In this document: piece by piece, positions 17,926 to 26,709 of the stretch
Numbering within the stretch: position 1 is the first letter of the stretch
Layout of the letters: the number at the start of each line of letters is the position of its first letter
Assembly: GCF_029893635.1 (NCBI RefSeq)
Contig: NZ_JARXYR010000002.1
Coordinates: forward strand, 2,207,001 to 2,271,000
Origin: Variovorax sp. TBS-050B
Lineage (GTDB): Bacteria > Pseudomonadota > Gammaproteobacteria > Burkholderiales > Burkholderiaceae_C
Reading direction: 5' to 3'
Length of the DNA: 64,000 nucleotides
The notes under the pieces: model-generated
Database searches by the model: none
What the model was told of the DNA's origin: nothing
What the model saw: the letters and a program-made list of their open reading frames with translations, nothing else
Position numbers and translations under genes: made by a program

Positions 17926-19604
17926 GGTGCCGCGGACGCCAGTTGGCGGATGCGCGCCACATGCGCGGCGAGCGAACGCGCGGCCACCGGCCACAGGCGT
18001 TCGGGGACGTCGTCGTAGGCGAGCGGCAGCCAGTCGTCGGGCGTGCCCTCGGGCAGCTTCTTCATCGCGAGCGCGATCTTGGCCTCGCGCTTCAGGCGGT
18101 GCGCCTTGAGCTGCGCGATCGCGGTGCGCGCGCTGCCGATCACGTAGCCGTGCGCGGGCAGGATGAAGTCGATGCCTTCGGCCGCGCAGACCGCGTCGAG
18201 CCGGTCGAGCGAATCGAGGTAGGCATTCATGTCGCCGTCGGGCGGATCGACCACCGTGGTGCTGCCGTTGAGGATGTGGTCGCCCGAGAACAGCAGCCCG
18301 TCTTCCTCGAGCACCAGGCAGAGGTGGTTGGCCGCATGGCCGGGCGTGTGGATCGCGCGCAGCGTGTGCGTGACGGCCTCGCCGCCCGGTGTGCTGCCCG
18401 AGAGCGCCAGGCGCTCGCCGTCGCGCAGCTCGCGCTCGGCCACGAAGCGCGCCGAGGCGCGGGCCGTGGCCGCCGACGAGAGCCCGAGGATCGGCGGCTT
18501 CGTCGCAGTGCAGAGCGCCTGCAGCGGCGCCGCGGCGGGCGAATGGTCGGCATGCGAATGGGTGCACACGATCATGCGCACGTCGCCCTGCGTGGCGCGC
18601 CACAGCCGCTGGATGTGCGCGGCGTCGTCCGGGCCCGGGTCGATCACGATGTAGCCCGTGGCCGCGTCGCCGACGATGTAGCTGTTGGTGCCCGGCCCGG
18701 TCATGGCGCTCGGATTGGGGGCGGTGAGGCGCTGCACGTTGCGCAGCAGCGGCACGGCGCGCTCGGTCTGCCAGTCGAGCGCATGCAGCAGCTGGCCGTC
18801 GGGGCACACGAGCGCGAGTTCGCCGTAGGGCGCTTCGCCTTCCATGTAGCGCGCGTCCTGCCCGCGCAGCAGCCCGGCGCGCGGGCAGCTGGTCCACAGC
18901 GGCCGCTCGACGCCGTCGCGGGCCGCGCACGCCGCGAGCACCGCATCCACGCTGGCGTAGGCCGCGAGCCGCTGCAGCGTGCGCACGGTCGGAAAGATCA
19001 TGAAGAAGCTGCCTGCGTCATGGCGCGCGAGCGCATCGGCGGGGCGCACCCAGCAGGGCTCGAACTGCTCGCTCTCGTCCGCGGTGGGCACTTGGCCTTC
19101 GGGCATGCGCGCGACGAGGAAGGGCACGTCGAAGCGCTTCGGCAGGTCGCGGTCGGTGATCCAGTGCGCGAGCGTGAACACCTGGTCGCAGGCGAGCGCC
19201 AGCCCGCGCGCGGCGCACTGCTCGGCAAAGGCGACCGGCGCGTCGGGGCTGCGGTCGAGCGCAGCGATGTCCTCGGCGTTCGCGAAGCGGCCGTCGGCAT
19301 GGCGCGCGAGCAGCACGCCGAGCTCCTCGAAGCCCTCGCGGATCGCGGCGACGGCCTGCGTGAGCTGCAGCTCGTCCTGCGTGGGGCGCCGCGAGGCGAG
19401 GCGCGCGGCGGCCAGCGCGTCGGCCGCATCGATCTGGCCGCCGGGGAACACGTAGGCGCCTGGCGCGAAGCTTGCAGTGGCGGAGCGGCGCGTCATCAGC
19501 ACTTCGATGCCGGCTTCGGAATCGCGCAGCAGCAGCACCGTGGCGGCCGCGCGCACGGGCACGGGCTCGCGGCGGGGATGGAGTTGTTGGGTGGGACGGA
19601 CCAT
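17922..19604 (-). CDS. Nudix hydrolase fused to metallo-beta-lactamase-fold domain
   Basis: A 560-residue two-domain protein. Residues 1-260 form a Nudix domain with FPGGQID followed, after a longer-than-usual loop, by AAIREGFEELGVLL, as in NUDT7/NUDT19-type CoA or nucleotide diphosphatases. Residues of about 270-560 are an MBL-fold hydrolase resembling LACTB2: GTNSYIVG, CTHSHADHSPAA (zinc motif HxHxDH), TPGHAANHLCLVLE and FSGDHIL are all present. The start is ATG 19604, chosen because CATAAT lies six bases upstream; a 10-residue longer form is possible. It is coupled to the pseudouridine synthase gene, hinting at a shared role in RNA or nucleotide metabolism. Confidence 0.88.
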   Translation of the reverse strand: MVRPTQQLHPRREPVPVRAAATVLLLRDSEAGIEVLMTRRSATASFAPGAYVFPGGQIDAADALAAARLASRRPTQDELQLTQAVAAIREGFEELGVLLARHADGRFANAEDIAALDRSPDAPVAFAEQCAARGLALACDQVFTLAHWITDRDLPKRFDVPFLVARMPEGQVPTADESEQFEPCWVRPADALARHDAGSFFMIFPTVRTLQRLAAYASVDAVLAACAARDGVERPLWTSCPRAGLLRGQDARYMEGEAPYGELALVCPDGQLLHALDWQTERAVPLLRNVQRLTAPNPSAMTGPGTNSYIVGDAATGYIVIDPGPDDAAHIQRLWRATQGDVRMIVCTHSHADHSPAAAPLQALCTATKPPILGLSSAATARASARFVAERELRDGERLALSGSTPGGEAVTHTLRAIHTPGHAANHLCLVLEEDGLLFSGDHILNGSTTVVDPPDGDMNAYLDSLDRLDAVCAAEGIDFILPAHGYVIGSARTAIAQLKAHRLKREAKIALAMKKLPEGTPDDWLPLAYDDVPERLWPVAARSLAAHVARIRQLASAAP

Positions 19605-19610
19605 GCGGCG

Positions 19611-19616
19611 ATTATG
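19611..19616 (-). promoter_or_regulatory. -10 element for a leaderless Nudix/MBL mRNA
   Basis: Read on the minus strand, CATAAT lies exactly six bases before ATG 19604. With the usual spacing transcription would begin at or next to the start codon. No Shine-Dalgarno is present. Confidence 0.45.
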
Positions 19617-19653
19617 GAGAGATGCCGCCCGCACCCCGGCGCGCCCTGCATAA

Positions 19654-19677
19654 GCTCATGCCGCATACGGCATGAGC
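19654..19677. promoter_or_regulatory. 24-bp palindromic operator candidate between divergent genes
   Basis: GCTCATGCCG and CGGCATGAGC are perfect 10-bp inverted arms around CATA. The site sits between the divergent Nudix/MBL gene and the Bug receptor gene, about 50 bp before the latter and near a CACAAT -10-like hexamer. This is the layout of a dimeric repressor site. The cognate regulator is not visible nearby. Confidence 0.55.
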
Positions 19678-19729
19678 CGCGCGCCACAATCCCGCATCGC
19701 ACCGCCCGTTTCGAGGAAAGACGACCGCC

Positions 19730-20755
19730 ATGATCCATTCACCCTTCTCGCGATTCTTCCGCTCCGGCCTGCTGCTGCGCGCAGGCACCGCCGCCGTGCT
19801 GTGCGCGGCCGCGTCGGCCTCAGCGCTCGCGCAGGCGCCGGCCGACTGGCCGCAGCAACCCGTCACGCTGATCATGGGCTTTCCGGCCGGCTCGGGCGTC
19901 GACGTGGTGGCCCGCGCGATCCAGGAGCCGCTCGCGAAGCAGCTCGGCAAGCCCGTGATCATCGACTACAAGTCGGGCGCGGCCGGCAACATCGCGAGCG
20001 AGTACGTGGCGCATGCCAGGCCCGACGGCTACACGCTCTCCTTCGGCACCGCGGCCACGCACGGCAGCAATGCCGCGCTCTACAAGAAGCTGCCCTTCGA
20101 CGTGGAGGCCGACTTCGTGCCGGTGGCGCCGGTGCTCGACGTCTCGAACGTGCTCACCATCAACCCCGAGGTGATCAACGTGCGGACCTTGAAGGAGTTC
20201 GTGGATCTCGTCAAGGCCAACCCCGGCAAGTACAACTATGCGTCTACAGGCAACGGCGCCGGCACGCACATGGCCTTTGCGGAATTCAATTCGCGCCTCG
20301 GGCTGACCATGGTGCACGTGCCCTACAAGGGCGGGCCCGAGGCCATCACCTCGGTGGTGCGCGGCGAGACCTGCTGCATCATGAACCAGGTGCAAACCGT
20401 GCTGCCGCACTACAAGGCCGGCAAGGTGCGCCTGCTGGGCGTGACCACGGCCAAGCCGGTGGCGGCCGTGAAGGAGGTGCCCACCATCGCCTCCAGCGGC
20501 CTGCCGGGCACGAAGGGCTTCGACAGCTCGATCTGGTTCGGCATCTTCGCGCCCAAGGGCACCGACCCGCAGATCGTCGACAAGCTCAACGCCGCGGTGA
20601 AGGCCGTGCTCGAGCAGCCCGAGCTGCGCGAGCGCTTCGAGAGCCAGGGCAACACCGTGCGCATCGAGACGCCCGCGCAGTTCAGGAAGACCGTGCACGA
20701 GAACCGCGTGAAATGGGCCGAGGTGGCGAAGGCGGCGAACATCAGCATCGATTGA
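19730..20755 (+). CDS. Bug-family tripartite tricarboxylate transporter receptor
   Basis: This is a periplasmic solute receptor of 341 residues with a Sec signal peptide (cleavage near SALAQA-PADW). The mature part shows the Bug pattern: WPQQPVTLIMGFPAGSGVDVVARAIQEPLAKQLGKPVIIDYKSGAAGNIASE, a central HVPYKGGPEAITSVVRGE and a C-terminal APKGTDPQIVDKLNAAVKAVL. Bug proteins bind carboxylates or related small molecules; many are orphans without TctAB next to them, as here. GAGGAAAG lies nine bases before ATG. Its last 14 bp overlap the convergent DMT gene. Ligand unknown. Confidence 0.93.
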   Translation: MIHSPFSRFFRSGLLLRAGTAAVLCAAASASALAQAPADWPQQPVTLIMGFPAGSGVDVVARAIQEPLAKQLGKPVIIDYKSGAAGNIASEYVAHARPDGYTLSFGTAATHGSNAALYKKLPFDVEADFVPVAPVLDVSNVLTINPEVINVRTLKEFVDLVKANPGKYNYASTGNGAGTHMAFAEFNSRLGLTMVHVPYKGGPEAITSVVRGETCCIMNQVQTVLPHYKAGKVRLLGVTTAKPVAAVKEVPTIASSGLPGTKGFDSSIWFGIFAPKGTDPQIVDKLNAAVKAVLEQPELRERFESQGNTVRIETPAQFRKTVHENRVKWAEVAKAANISID

Positions 20756-21686
20756 GCGCCGCCCGGGCGCGGCCGCCGCGCGCGGGCAGCGTCATCGCCA
20801 TCACCCCGGCCACGATGCACGCGAGTCCGAGCCAGGCCGTCGGCGCGAGCCGCTCGCCGAGCAGCAGCACGCCGATCGCCACGCCCACGGGCACGCGCAG
20901 GTAGGCCTGGGCCGAGGTCGACATCGGCCCGAGCGTGCGGATCAGCCGGAAGTAGATCGTGAAGGCCAGCGCGGTCGAGAGCACCGCGAGCGCCAGCACC
21001 GCGAGCACCGAGGCGGCCGAGGGCGCGAGCGTCCAGGGCCGCTCGATCGCGAGGCTCGCGGGCAGCAGCATCGCCGCGCCCGCGACCAGCGAGCCCGCGG
21101 CCGGCAGCATGGGATCGAGGCCCTTGAACACGCGACCGAACATCGCGGCGCCGCCATAGCAGACCGAGGCCGCCACCAGCGCCAGTTGCGCGAGCAGCGA
21201 ATGGCCGAGCCCGCGCAGCGCCTCGGTGCCGACGATCAGGCAGATGCCCACCATACCCGCGCCGACGCCGAGCCAGCGCCGCGGCGTGGGCTTTTCCGCG
21301 CCCGCCAGGCCGAGGCTCAGCAGGAAGATGAAGATCGGCGAGGTGGAATTGAGGACCGTCGCGAGGCCCGCGTCCACGCTGCGCTCCGCCCAGGCGATCA
21401 GCGCGAAGGGCAGCACGCTGTTGAGCGCGGCCTGCACCGTGAAGCGGCGCCAGCTTGCCGCATCGCGCGGCAGCCGCAGGCCGCGCCAGCGCAGCACCGC
21501 GAGCAGCAGCGCACCGGCGATCAGGGTGCGCGCGGCGACCAGCGTGAGCGGCGGAATGGTCGCCACGCCGATCTTGATGAAGCTGTACGAGGCGCCCCAG
21601 AGCGTGGCGAGCAGCGCGAGCAGGGCCCATTCGACGATCGGGTGCGGCGGGTTGGCGGGTCGTGTCGGGTGGAGGGTGGTGTGCAT
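20742..21686 (-). CDS. DMT-superfamily (EamA) transporter
   Basis: An inner-membrane exporter of 314 residues with ten hydrophobic spans arranged as two EamA repeats. The first begins at WALLALLATLWGASYSFIKIGV and the second near LAQLALVAASVCYGGAAMFGRV, each ending in a GERL-type or equivalent motif (VLLLGERLAPTAWLG). Members export amino acids or other metabolites; the substrate is not predictable. The start is ATG 21686 (MHTTLHP); a start 12 codons earlier is possible but has no ribosome-binding site. Tail-to-tail overlap with the Bug gene. Confidence 0.88.
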   Translation of the reverse strand: MHTTLHPTRPANPPHPIVEWALLALLATLWGASYSFIKIGVATIPPLTLVAARTLIAGALLLAVLRWRGLRLPRDAASWRRFTVQAALNSVLPFALIAWAERSVDAGLATVLNSTSPIFIFLLSLGLAGAEKPTPRRWLGVGAGMVGICLIVGTEALRGLGHSLLAQLALVAASVCYGGAAMFGRVFKGLDPMLPAAGSLVAGAAMLLPASLAIERPWTLAPSAASVLAVLALAVLSTALAFTIYFRLIRTLGPMSTSAQAYLRVPVGVAIGVLLLGERLAPTAWLGLACIVAGVMAMTLPARGGRARAALNRC

Positions 21687-21812
21687 GGTGCGGCGATGAT
21701 CGGCGCCATCGGCCGCGCGCACTTCGGCCGCGGACGAAGCGTGCCGTGCACGCGGGTATCCTCGAAATCCTCGCGACTTCCTTCTTCGCCGCGCTGCGCG
21801 GCGACCGACGCC

Positions 21813-23033
21813 ATGGCTTCATCCCACTCGCTGCTGCTGCGCCGCGTGCGGCCTTTCGGGCGCGCGCCCGGTTCGCCGGTCGACCTGCTCGTGCGCGACG
21901 GCCGCATCGCGCAGATCGGCCCGGATCTTGCCGCCCCCGCGGACACGCCGGTCGAGGAGGGCGGCGGCGCGCTGCTGCTGCCCGGCCTGGTCGAGAGCCA
22001 CACCCACCTCGACAAGACGCTCTGGGGCATGGACTGGTACCGCAACGAGGTCGGCCCGCAGCTCACCGACAGGATCGAGAACGAGCGCGCCTTCCGCCAT
22101 GCGAGCGGGCACGACGCACGCGCGCAGTCGCTCGCGCTCGCGAAGGCCTTTCTCGCGCTCGGCACCACGCGGCTGCGCACGCACGTCGACATCGACACCC
22201 AGGCCGGCTTGCGCCATCTCGAAGGCACGCTCGCCACGCGCGAGGCGCTGCGCGCGCTGCAGCAGATCCAGATCGTTGCCTTCCCGCAGTCGGGCCTGCT
22301 CGGCCGGCCCGGCACGGCGGAGCTGCTCGACCAGGCGCTGGCACGCGGCGCCGACGTGCTCGGCGGCCTCGACCCCTGTGCGATCGACGGCGACCCGGTG
22401 CGCTCGCTCGACCTGCTGTTCGCGCTGGCCGGCAAGCACGGCTGCCCGCTCGACATCCATCTGCACGAGCCGGGCGCCATGGGCGCGTTCTCGCTCGACC
22501 TGATCCTGCAGCGCACCGCGGCGCTGGGCCTGCAGGGCAGGGTGGCCGTCAGCCATGGCTTCTGCCTCGGCGACCTGGCGGAACGCGAGCGCGACGCGCT
22601 GCTCGCGCGCATGGCGAAGCTCGGCGTGGTGCTCGTCACCAGCGCCTCGCCCTCGCGCAGCGTGCCGCCGCTCATCGCCTGCCGGCAGGCCGGCGTGACG
22701 GTGTGCGGCGGCAACGACGGCATCCGCGACACCTGGTCGCCCTACGGCAACCCCGACATGCTGGAACGCGCGATGCTCATCGGCATGCGCTACAACCTGC
22801 GCCGCGACGACGAGATCGAGATCGCGCTCGACACGGTCACGCAGTCGGGCGCGCGCGGCTGCGGCTTCGGCGACTACGGCCTCGAAGCCGGCTGCCGGGC
22901 CGACCTGGTGCTGGTCGATGCGCAGACCGTCGCGCAGGCGGTGGTCGCGCGGCCGGTGCGCCGGCTGGTGGTGGCGGGCGGGCGCATCGTGGCGCGCGAT
23001 GGCGTGCTCGAAACGGGCGTGGCTGGGCTGTGA
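21813..23033 (+). CDS. Amidohydrolase/cytosine deaminase-like metalloenzyme
   Basis: A 406-residue cytoplasmic hydrolase of the amidohydrolase superfamily, closest in motif pattern to cytosine deaminase and N-substituted ammelide hydrolases. Metal ligands are in ESHTHLDKTLWG, HLHEPG and SHGFCLG, and the late catalytic aspartate is in GGNDGIRDTW. The family removes an amine or amide from a heterocycle; which one is not clear. No Shine-Dalgarno is obvious before ATG 21813; a TATCCT -10-like element lies near 21756. Divergent from the DMT exporter, so the two might handle the same compound. Confidence 0.85.
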   Translation: MASSHSLLLRRVRPFGRAPGSPVDLLVRDGRIAQIGPDLAAPADTPVEEGGGALLLPGLVESHTHLDKTLWGMDWYRNEVGPQLTDRIENERAFRHASGHDARAQSLALAKAFLALGTTRLRTHVDIDTQAGLRHLEGTLATREALRALQQIQIVAFPQSGLLGRPGTAELLDQALARGADVLGGLDPCAIDGDPVRSLDLLFALAGKHGCPLDIHLHEPGAMGAFSLDLILQRTAALGLQGRVAVSHGFCLGDLAERERDALLARMAKLGVVLVTSASPSRSVPPLIACRQAGVTVCGGNDGIRDTWSPYGNPDMLERAMLIGMRYNLRRDDEIEIALDTVTQSGARGCGFGDYGLEAGCRADLVLVDAQTVAQAVVARPVRRLVVAGGRIVARDGVLETGVAGL

Positions 23034-23053
23034 GTCGGTGGCCGCTGTTGCCG

Positions 23054-23659
23054 CTAGTGATCGCCTGAGAAGCAGCCGCGCGTCCGGCACTCGGTGGCGC
23101 TGCGCCAGTAGATCGCGTTCGTATCGAGGGGGTTGAACGGGCGGTCGCGGTTGAGGAACAGCCCGCCGCCATCGGGGAGGCGCCAGCCGTGCAGCCGAAC
23201 TCCCGAGAACGATCGCGGCTGAGACGCAGACGGCGCGCCGTGCTCGGCGACAACGTTCCGGTATGCCTTGCCTTGCGCCCACCACGGCAGACTGATGGCC
23301 ATCTGCTGCAATTTGGCATCCTTGAAGAAGAGCGCCAGATACAACGCGGGAATGCCGTTGTAGGACTTGATCTTCACGCCACAGGCGCGGTCGACGGGGA
23401 GATCGCCCTGGTAGCGGCCGCACCAGACCGGATGTTCAGCAAACCGCTGCCGCACGGTCGCTTCGGTCCATTCTTCGGAGAGCTCCGAGACACTGAAGAA
23501 AGTGCTCTTGCTGTTGCCAAAGAAATGCTCGCGATATTCCTCCAGTCGGGCACGCTGCGGATAGAGGAGCAGCGCGATCAATGCACAGACGCCGAGTGCA
23601 ATGAGGAGGCGTCGAGGGCTGATGGCCCGGGATCTCGGCTGCTGGTACCTTGCGCGCAT
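23054..23659 (-). CDS. Membrane-anchored hypothetical protein
   Basis: A 201-residue product with one N-terminal membrane segment (RRLLIALGVCALIALLLYP, about residues 16-34) and a positively charged start, implying a soluble domain on the periplasmic side. Four cysteines are present, two in a CRTRGC pattern near the C-terminus. I do not recognise the family. Its base composition is somewhat less GC-rich than neighbouring genes, which may point to recent acquisition. Confidence 0.6.
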   Translation of the reverse strand: MRARYQQPRSRAISPRRLLIALGVCALIALLLYPQRARLEEYREHFFGNSKSTFFSVSELSEEWTEATVRQRFAEHPVWCGRYQGDLPVDRACGVKIKSYNGIPALYLALFFKDAKLQQMAISLPWWAQGKAYRNVVAEHGAPSASQPRSFSGVRLHGWRLPDGGGLFLNRDRPFNPLDTNAIYWRSATECRTRGCFSGDH

Positions 23660-23753
23660 GGACTCGTCCGTTCTGATTCGCTGAAGAAATGCTCGATGCC
23701 GCCTCCGGCGGAAGGCGCATTCTGCCCGGCGTCCAGTGCCGCGCCGCGTTCAC

Positions 23754-23759
23754 TACACT
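23754..23759 (+). promoter_or_regulatory. -10 element for a leaderless mRNA
   Basis: TACACT lies seven bases before ATG 23767, with no Shine-Dalgarno between. This supports that start and a leaderless transcript. Confidence 0.4.
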
Positions 23760-23766
23760 GCCTGCG

Positions 23767-24501
23767 ATGCATCGAGTGCTTCAGTGTCCTGCCGTGGAAG
23801 ACCGCCTGACCGTCTGGTTCCGAAGTGGCGGCGCGTTCCGCAGCCGCGGCGTGGGGCCGCGGGTACCTCGGGCGGTGCTCGATGTTCCCGCGCTGTCGGC
23901 GCGCCTCGTCGCGGACTGGGAGAACGAGATGGCGACAAATCTCTTCCTAGAGCCCGGCGACGTGGAGCCCCTGCCGCTCGCGCGTGCGCGCAGCCGCTGG
24001 CCGGCGCACAGGCAGTGCCTGCTGGCCATGGCCGACTGGCTCGCCACCCTCGGCATGCCGGGCGTGCTGGACGACAGCGAACTCGCGCTCATGGCCTGCC
24101 GCGGCGCGCGCTACCACCATGACGCAGCGCAGTACGGCGGCGCGGCCTTCTGCAATCTCTTCGTGAGCGAGGACAAGGGGCTCGAGGTCCATTTCCCCGG
24201 CACCGGCGAGCGCATTCCGCTCGTCCGCGGCACCGCCTTCGTCTTCGACACCGCGCAGCCGCATGCGGTGATCCGGCGCGGCAGCGGCGGCTTCGATGCG
24301 GGCGATTTCGCGGCTGGACAGGATCGCGCGCAGTTCTTCCTGAGCTGGGAGCTGCCGATCGAACACGCCGCGGTCGCGCGTGCGCTCGGCATTGCATTCG
24401 ACACGACGCCCGCGGCGCAGCTCGGCGAAGCGCAGGTGATGGCGAACGGCGCACGCGTTCGCGTGTGTGCCGACTCGGGCCGCTGGCGCCCGGCGGACTG
24501 A
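23767..24501 (+). CDS. Hypothetical protein with possible 2OG-Fe(II) oxygenase-like fold
   Basis: A 244-residue protein. The centre contains RYHHDAAQYGG, and about 50 residues on FVFDTAQPHAVIRR. This spacing of an HxD-like triad (histidine, aspartate, distal histidine, then arginine) with predicted beta strands between is seen in 2-oxoglutarate/iron oxygenases. The final segment (ARVRVCADSGRW) is unassigned. The start is ATG 23767, supported by the -10 element seven bases before it; an earlier in-frame ATG exists at 23689. The fold assignment rests on spacing only and could be wrong. Confidence 0.55.
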   Translation: MHRVLQCPAVEDRLTVWFRSGGAFRSRGVGPRVPRAVLDVPALSARLVADWENEMATNLFLEPGDVEPLPLARARSRWPAHRQCLLAMADWLATLGMPGVLDDSELALMACRGARYHHDAAQYGGAAFCNLFVSEDKGLEVHFPGTGERIPLVRGTAFVFDTAQPHAVIRRGSGGFDAGDFAAGQDRAQFFLSWELPIEHAAVARALGIAFDTTPAAQLGEAQVMANGARVRVCADSGRWRPAD

Positions 24502-24599
24502 TCCGCTGCGCGTTTCACGACGATGTTGTTACTCCCGGCTTTGCCGAGGCGCCTCTAGAGTGGCTCCAGGGCGCCATCCGCGCGCCACAGGAGCCGGCC

Positions 24600-24932
24600 A
24601 TGAACAGCATCGGAAGAACCAGCAGCAGCAACCACAGCGACGGCGACAACGACGGCGAGACGGACGTCGCCCTCGTCGCGCAGGAGGACGAGGCGCCCGC
24701 GCCAAGGGCATCGCCCCGCGTGGCGCAGGCGCTCGGCGTCTATCGCAACATGGCCGCGTGCCATGCCCGCGCCGCGCGGCGGGCGGGCCCCGATGAGAGC
24801 GACGCGCTCGCGGCTGCGCTGATGCTGCCTTGCTACCAGCGCGACTTCTGCGTGCTGGCGCTCGCATTGACCTCGGCCGAGGCGCGCGAACTAAGGCATG
24901 CACTCGATGCGTTCCGCGCCTCGGCCGGCTGA
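24600..24932 (+). CDS. Small hypothetical protein
   Basis: A 110-residue product from ATG 24600 with AGGAG seven bases upstream. The first 40 residues are polar, acidic and serine-rich and probably disordered. The remainder is predicted helical (VAQALGVYRNMAACHARAARRAG, then LTSAEARELRHALDAFRASAG) with three cysteines. I do not recognise it. Codon use in the C-terminal half looks like a real gene. Confidence 0.5.
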   Translation: MNSIGRTSSSNHSDGDNDGETDVALVAQEDEAPAPRASPRVAQALGVYRNMAACHARAARRAGPDESDALAAALMLPCYQRDFCVLALALTSAEARELRHALDAFRASAG

Positions 24933-25121
24933 CGCCGAAGGCAGGCGAAAGACCACCTTCGTTCCGGTTTCGGCGGGCTGCTGGCTGCTTTCGACGCGCC
25001 GCGCATGCCGGCCGCGGTACATCGATGGATTGAACGGGATTCCACGCGTAGACGCTCCGCGGGCGCGGCCAGAGACTCCGCTTCCCCAAGTGGGGGGAGT
25101 CAACTTTCAAAGGAGCTGGAC

Positions 25122-26702
25122 GTGGAAAAAGGCAAGCAATTCACCATTCTTTCGTTCGTCGGCGGCGGCATACGGGGCCTGATGTCGGTCACGATCCTGC
25201 AGAAGCTCCACGAGCGCTTCCCGCACCTCATCGAGCACACCGACCTCATCGCCGGGTGCTCGACCGGATCGATCATCACGAGCGAGCTGCTGGCCGGCAA
25301 GACGCCGAAGGAGCTGATCGAGTTCTTCACCTCGCCGAAGGGCGAGATCGGGTTCTACAACGACATGAACCACGATCCGCGCCAGCCCGCGTACTCGATC
25401 GAGAAGGTGTTCGCCTCGCAGTTCCTGCTGCACCGCGAGAAGAAGGTCTCGGAGCTCGAGCGCAAGAAGGTGCTGTTCGTGTCCTTCAACGTCGGCGGGC
25501 TCGCGGTGAAGGACGGGGTGCAGACGCCCACGCCGTGGAAGCCGCTGATGTACACCAACATGCTGCCCGGCCTCGGCGACGTGCTGATCGCGAAGGCCGC
25601 CACGTCGAGCGGCGCGATGCCCGGGCAGCTGGGCTCCTACGATGGCAACGTCGACGGCGCCTTCTTCAACCACGACCCGACGGTCGCGGCGATCTCGCTG
25701 GCCGTGGCCGCGGGGCACAAGCTCGAGAACATCGTGGCCATCACCATCGGCACCGGCCTGATGCACGACTGGATCGCGAGCGACACCGGTCCGTGGGGCG
25801 CCGATCAGTGGATGAACGGCGTGGCCGATCCGTTCAACAGCACGCCGCCGTTCCTGATGAACCAGTCGAAGCCCGGGCCGGTGCTCGACATGTGCCTCAA
25901 CGGCACTTCGACCGAGCTGATGCCCACGCTCGCGGCCATGCTGCTCGGCGACCGCTACGCGAACATCAATCCCCGGCTGCCCTTCTTCATTCCGGAGAAC
26001 ACCACCTACCAGCAGGCGATCGACCTGCTGCAGGACAAGGGCAACAAGGCCGACACCGCCCATGCGGAGGCGCTGATCGAGGCCTACTGGTGGGACCATC
26101 TGCCCGACGGCCCGGTCGAGCAGGCCGAGGCACCCGTCGCAGTGGCCGCAGCCGGGAGCCAGGCCGCGGCGAACCCGCCTCCGGCCGGCAAGTCGGCCAG
26201 CCCATCGACCGGCGAACTCAACCTGGGGCCCTACTACATCCAGCAGCTGAATGCCGGGCATTTCGTGCTCGACGTGGATGGCAACAGCCCCGACGCGGAG
26301 ACGCCGGTCATCGCCTACGCCGTCAACCTGCCCGAGACCGGCAACCAGCAGTGGCGCTTCGTTCCTGCCGGCCCGGAGGCGCCCGGGTGGTGGTACCTGG
26401 AGACGCTGATGGACACCGGCTTCGTCATGACGGTGCTGCCGCTGGGCACTGCCGGCGAGTGGCCGGTGGTCATGCAGGCCAGGCAGCCGGTGATCGAGGC
26501 CGACGCGCAGCTCTGGAGCCTGCAGCCGACCGAGGTGCTCGGCTACTGGTACATCCAGAGCAAGTACGGCGCGAGCAACGCGCAGGCGCCAGCGGTGATC
26601 ACGCTCGGCGACGACGCCTCGGGCGCGCGCGTGTGGGCCAATCCGATCAGCTTCTCGGGCTTCCAGACGCAGGCCTGGGGCTTCAAGCCGGTCAACTGGT
26701 AG
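25122..26702 (+). CDS. Patatin-like phospholipase fused to a ricin-type beta-trefoil
   Basis: A 526-residue lipid acyl hydrolase candidate. The patatin domain spans residues of about 6-330: oxyanion-hole GGGIRG (15-20), nucleophile elbow GCSTG with Ser47, and catalytic Asp178 in DGAFF. After a Pro/Ala/Ser linker (about 345-365), residues 368-526 look like a ricin B-type trefoil, with repeated W and aromatic positions (QQLNAGHFVLDVDGNSP, NQQWRFVPAG, WYLETLMDTGFVMTV, YWYIQSKYG, WGFKPVNW). The start is GTG 25122, preceded by AAGGAG at six bases. No signal peptide, so it is cytoplasmic or delivered by a specialised system. Activity and target membrane are unproven. Confidence 0.85.
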   Translation: MEKGKQFTILSFVGGGIRGLMSVTILQKLHERFPHLIEHTDLIAGCSTGSIITSELLAGKTPKELIEFFTSPKGEIGFYNDMNHDPRQPAYSIEKVFASQFLLHREKKVSELERKKVLFVSFNVGGLAVKDGVQTPTPWKPLMYTNMLPGLGDVLIAKAATSSGAMPGQLGSYDGNVDGAFFNHDPTVAAISLAVAAGHKLENIVAITIGTGLMHDWIASDTGPWGADQWMNGVADPFNSTPPFLMNQSKPGPVLDMCLNGTSTELMPTLAAMLLGDRYANINPRLPFFIPENTTYQQAIDLLQDKGNKADTAHAEALIEAYWWDHLPDGPVEQAEAPVAVAAAGSQAAANPPPAGKSASPSTGELNLGPYYIQQLNAGHFVLDVDGNSPDAETPVIAYAVNLPETGNQQWRFVPAGPEAPGWWYLETLMDTGFVMTVLPLGTAGEWPVVMQARQPVIEADAQLWSLQPTEVLGYWYIQSKYGASNAQAPAVITLGDDASGARVWANPISFSGFQTQAWGFKPVNW

Positions 26703-26709
26703 CGCCTCG

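Noticed and set aside
17541..24501. Local differences in base composition as evidence for a genomic island
   Set aside because: Only single genes (for example 23054-23659) look slightly less GC-rich; there is no integrase, flanking repeat or tRNA to support an island.
24933..25121. Upstream ATG at 25005 for the patatin gene
   Set aside because: It would add 39 residues without family similarity, whereas GTG 25122 has AAGGAG at the right distance and begins directly before the patatin fold.
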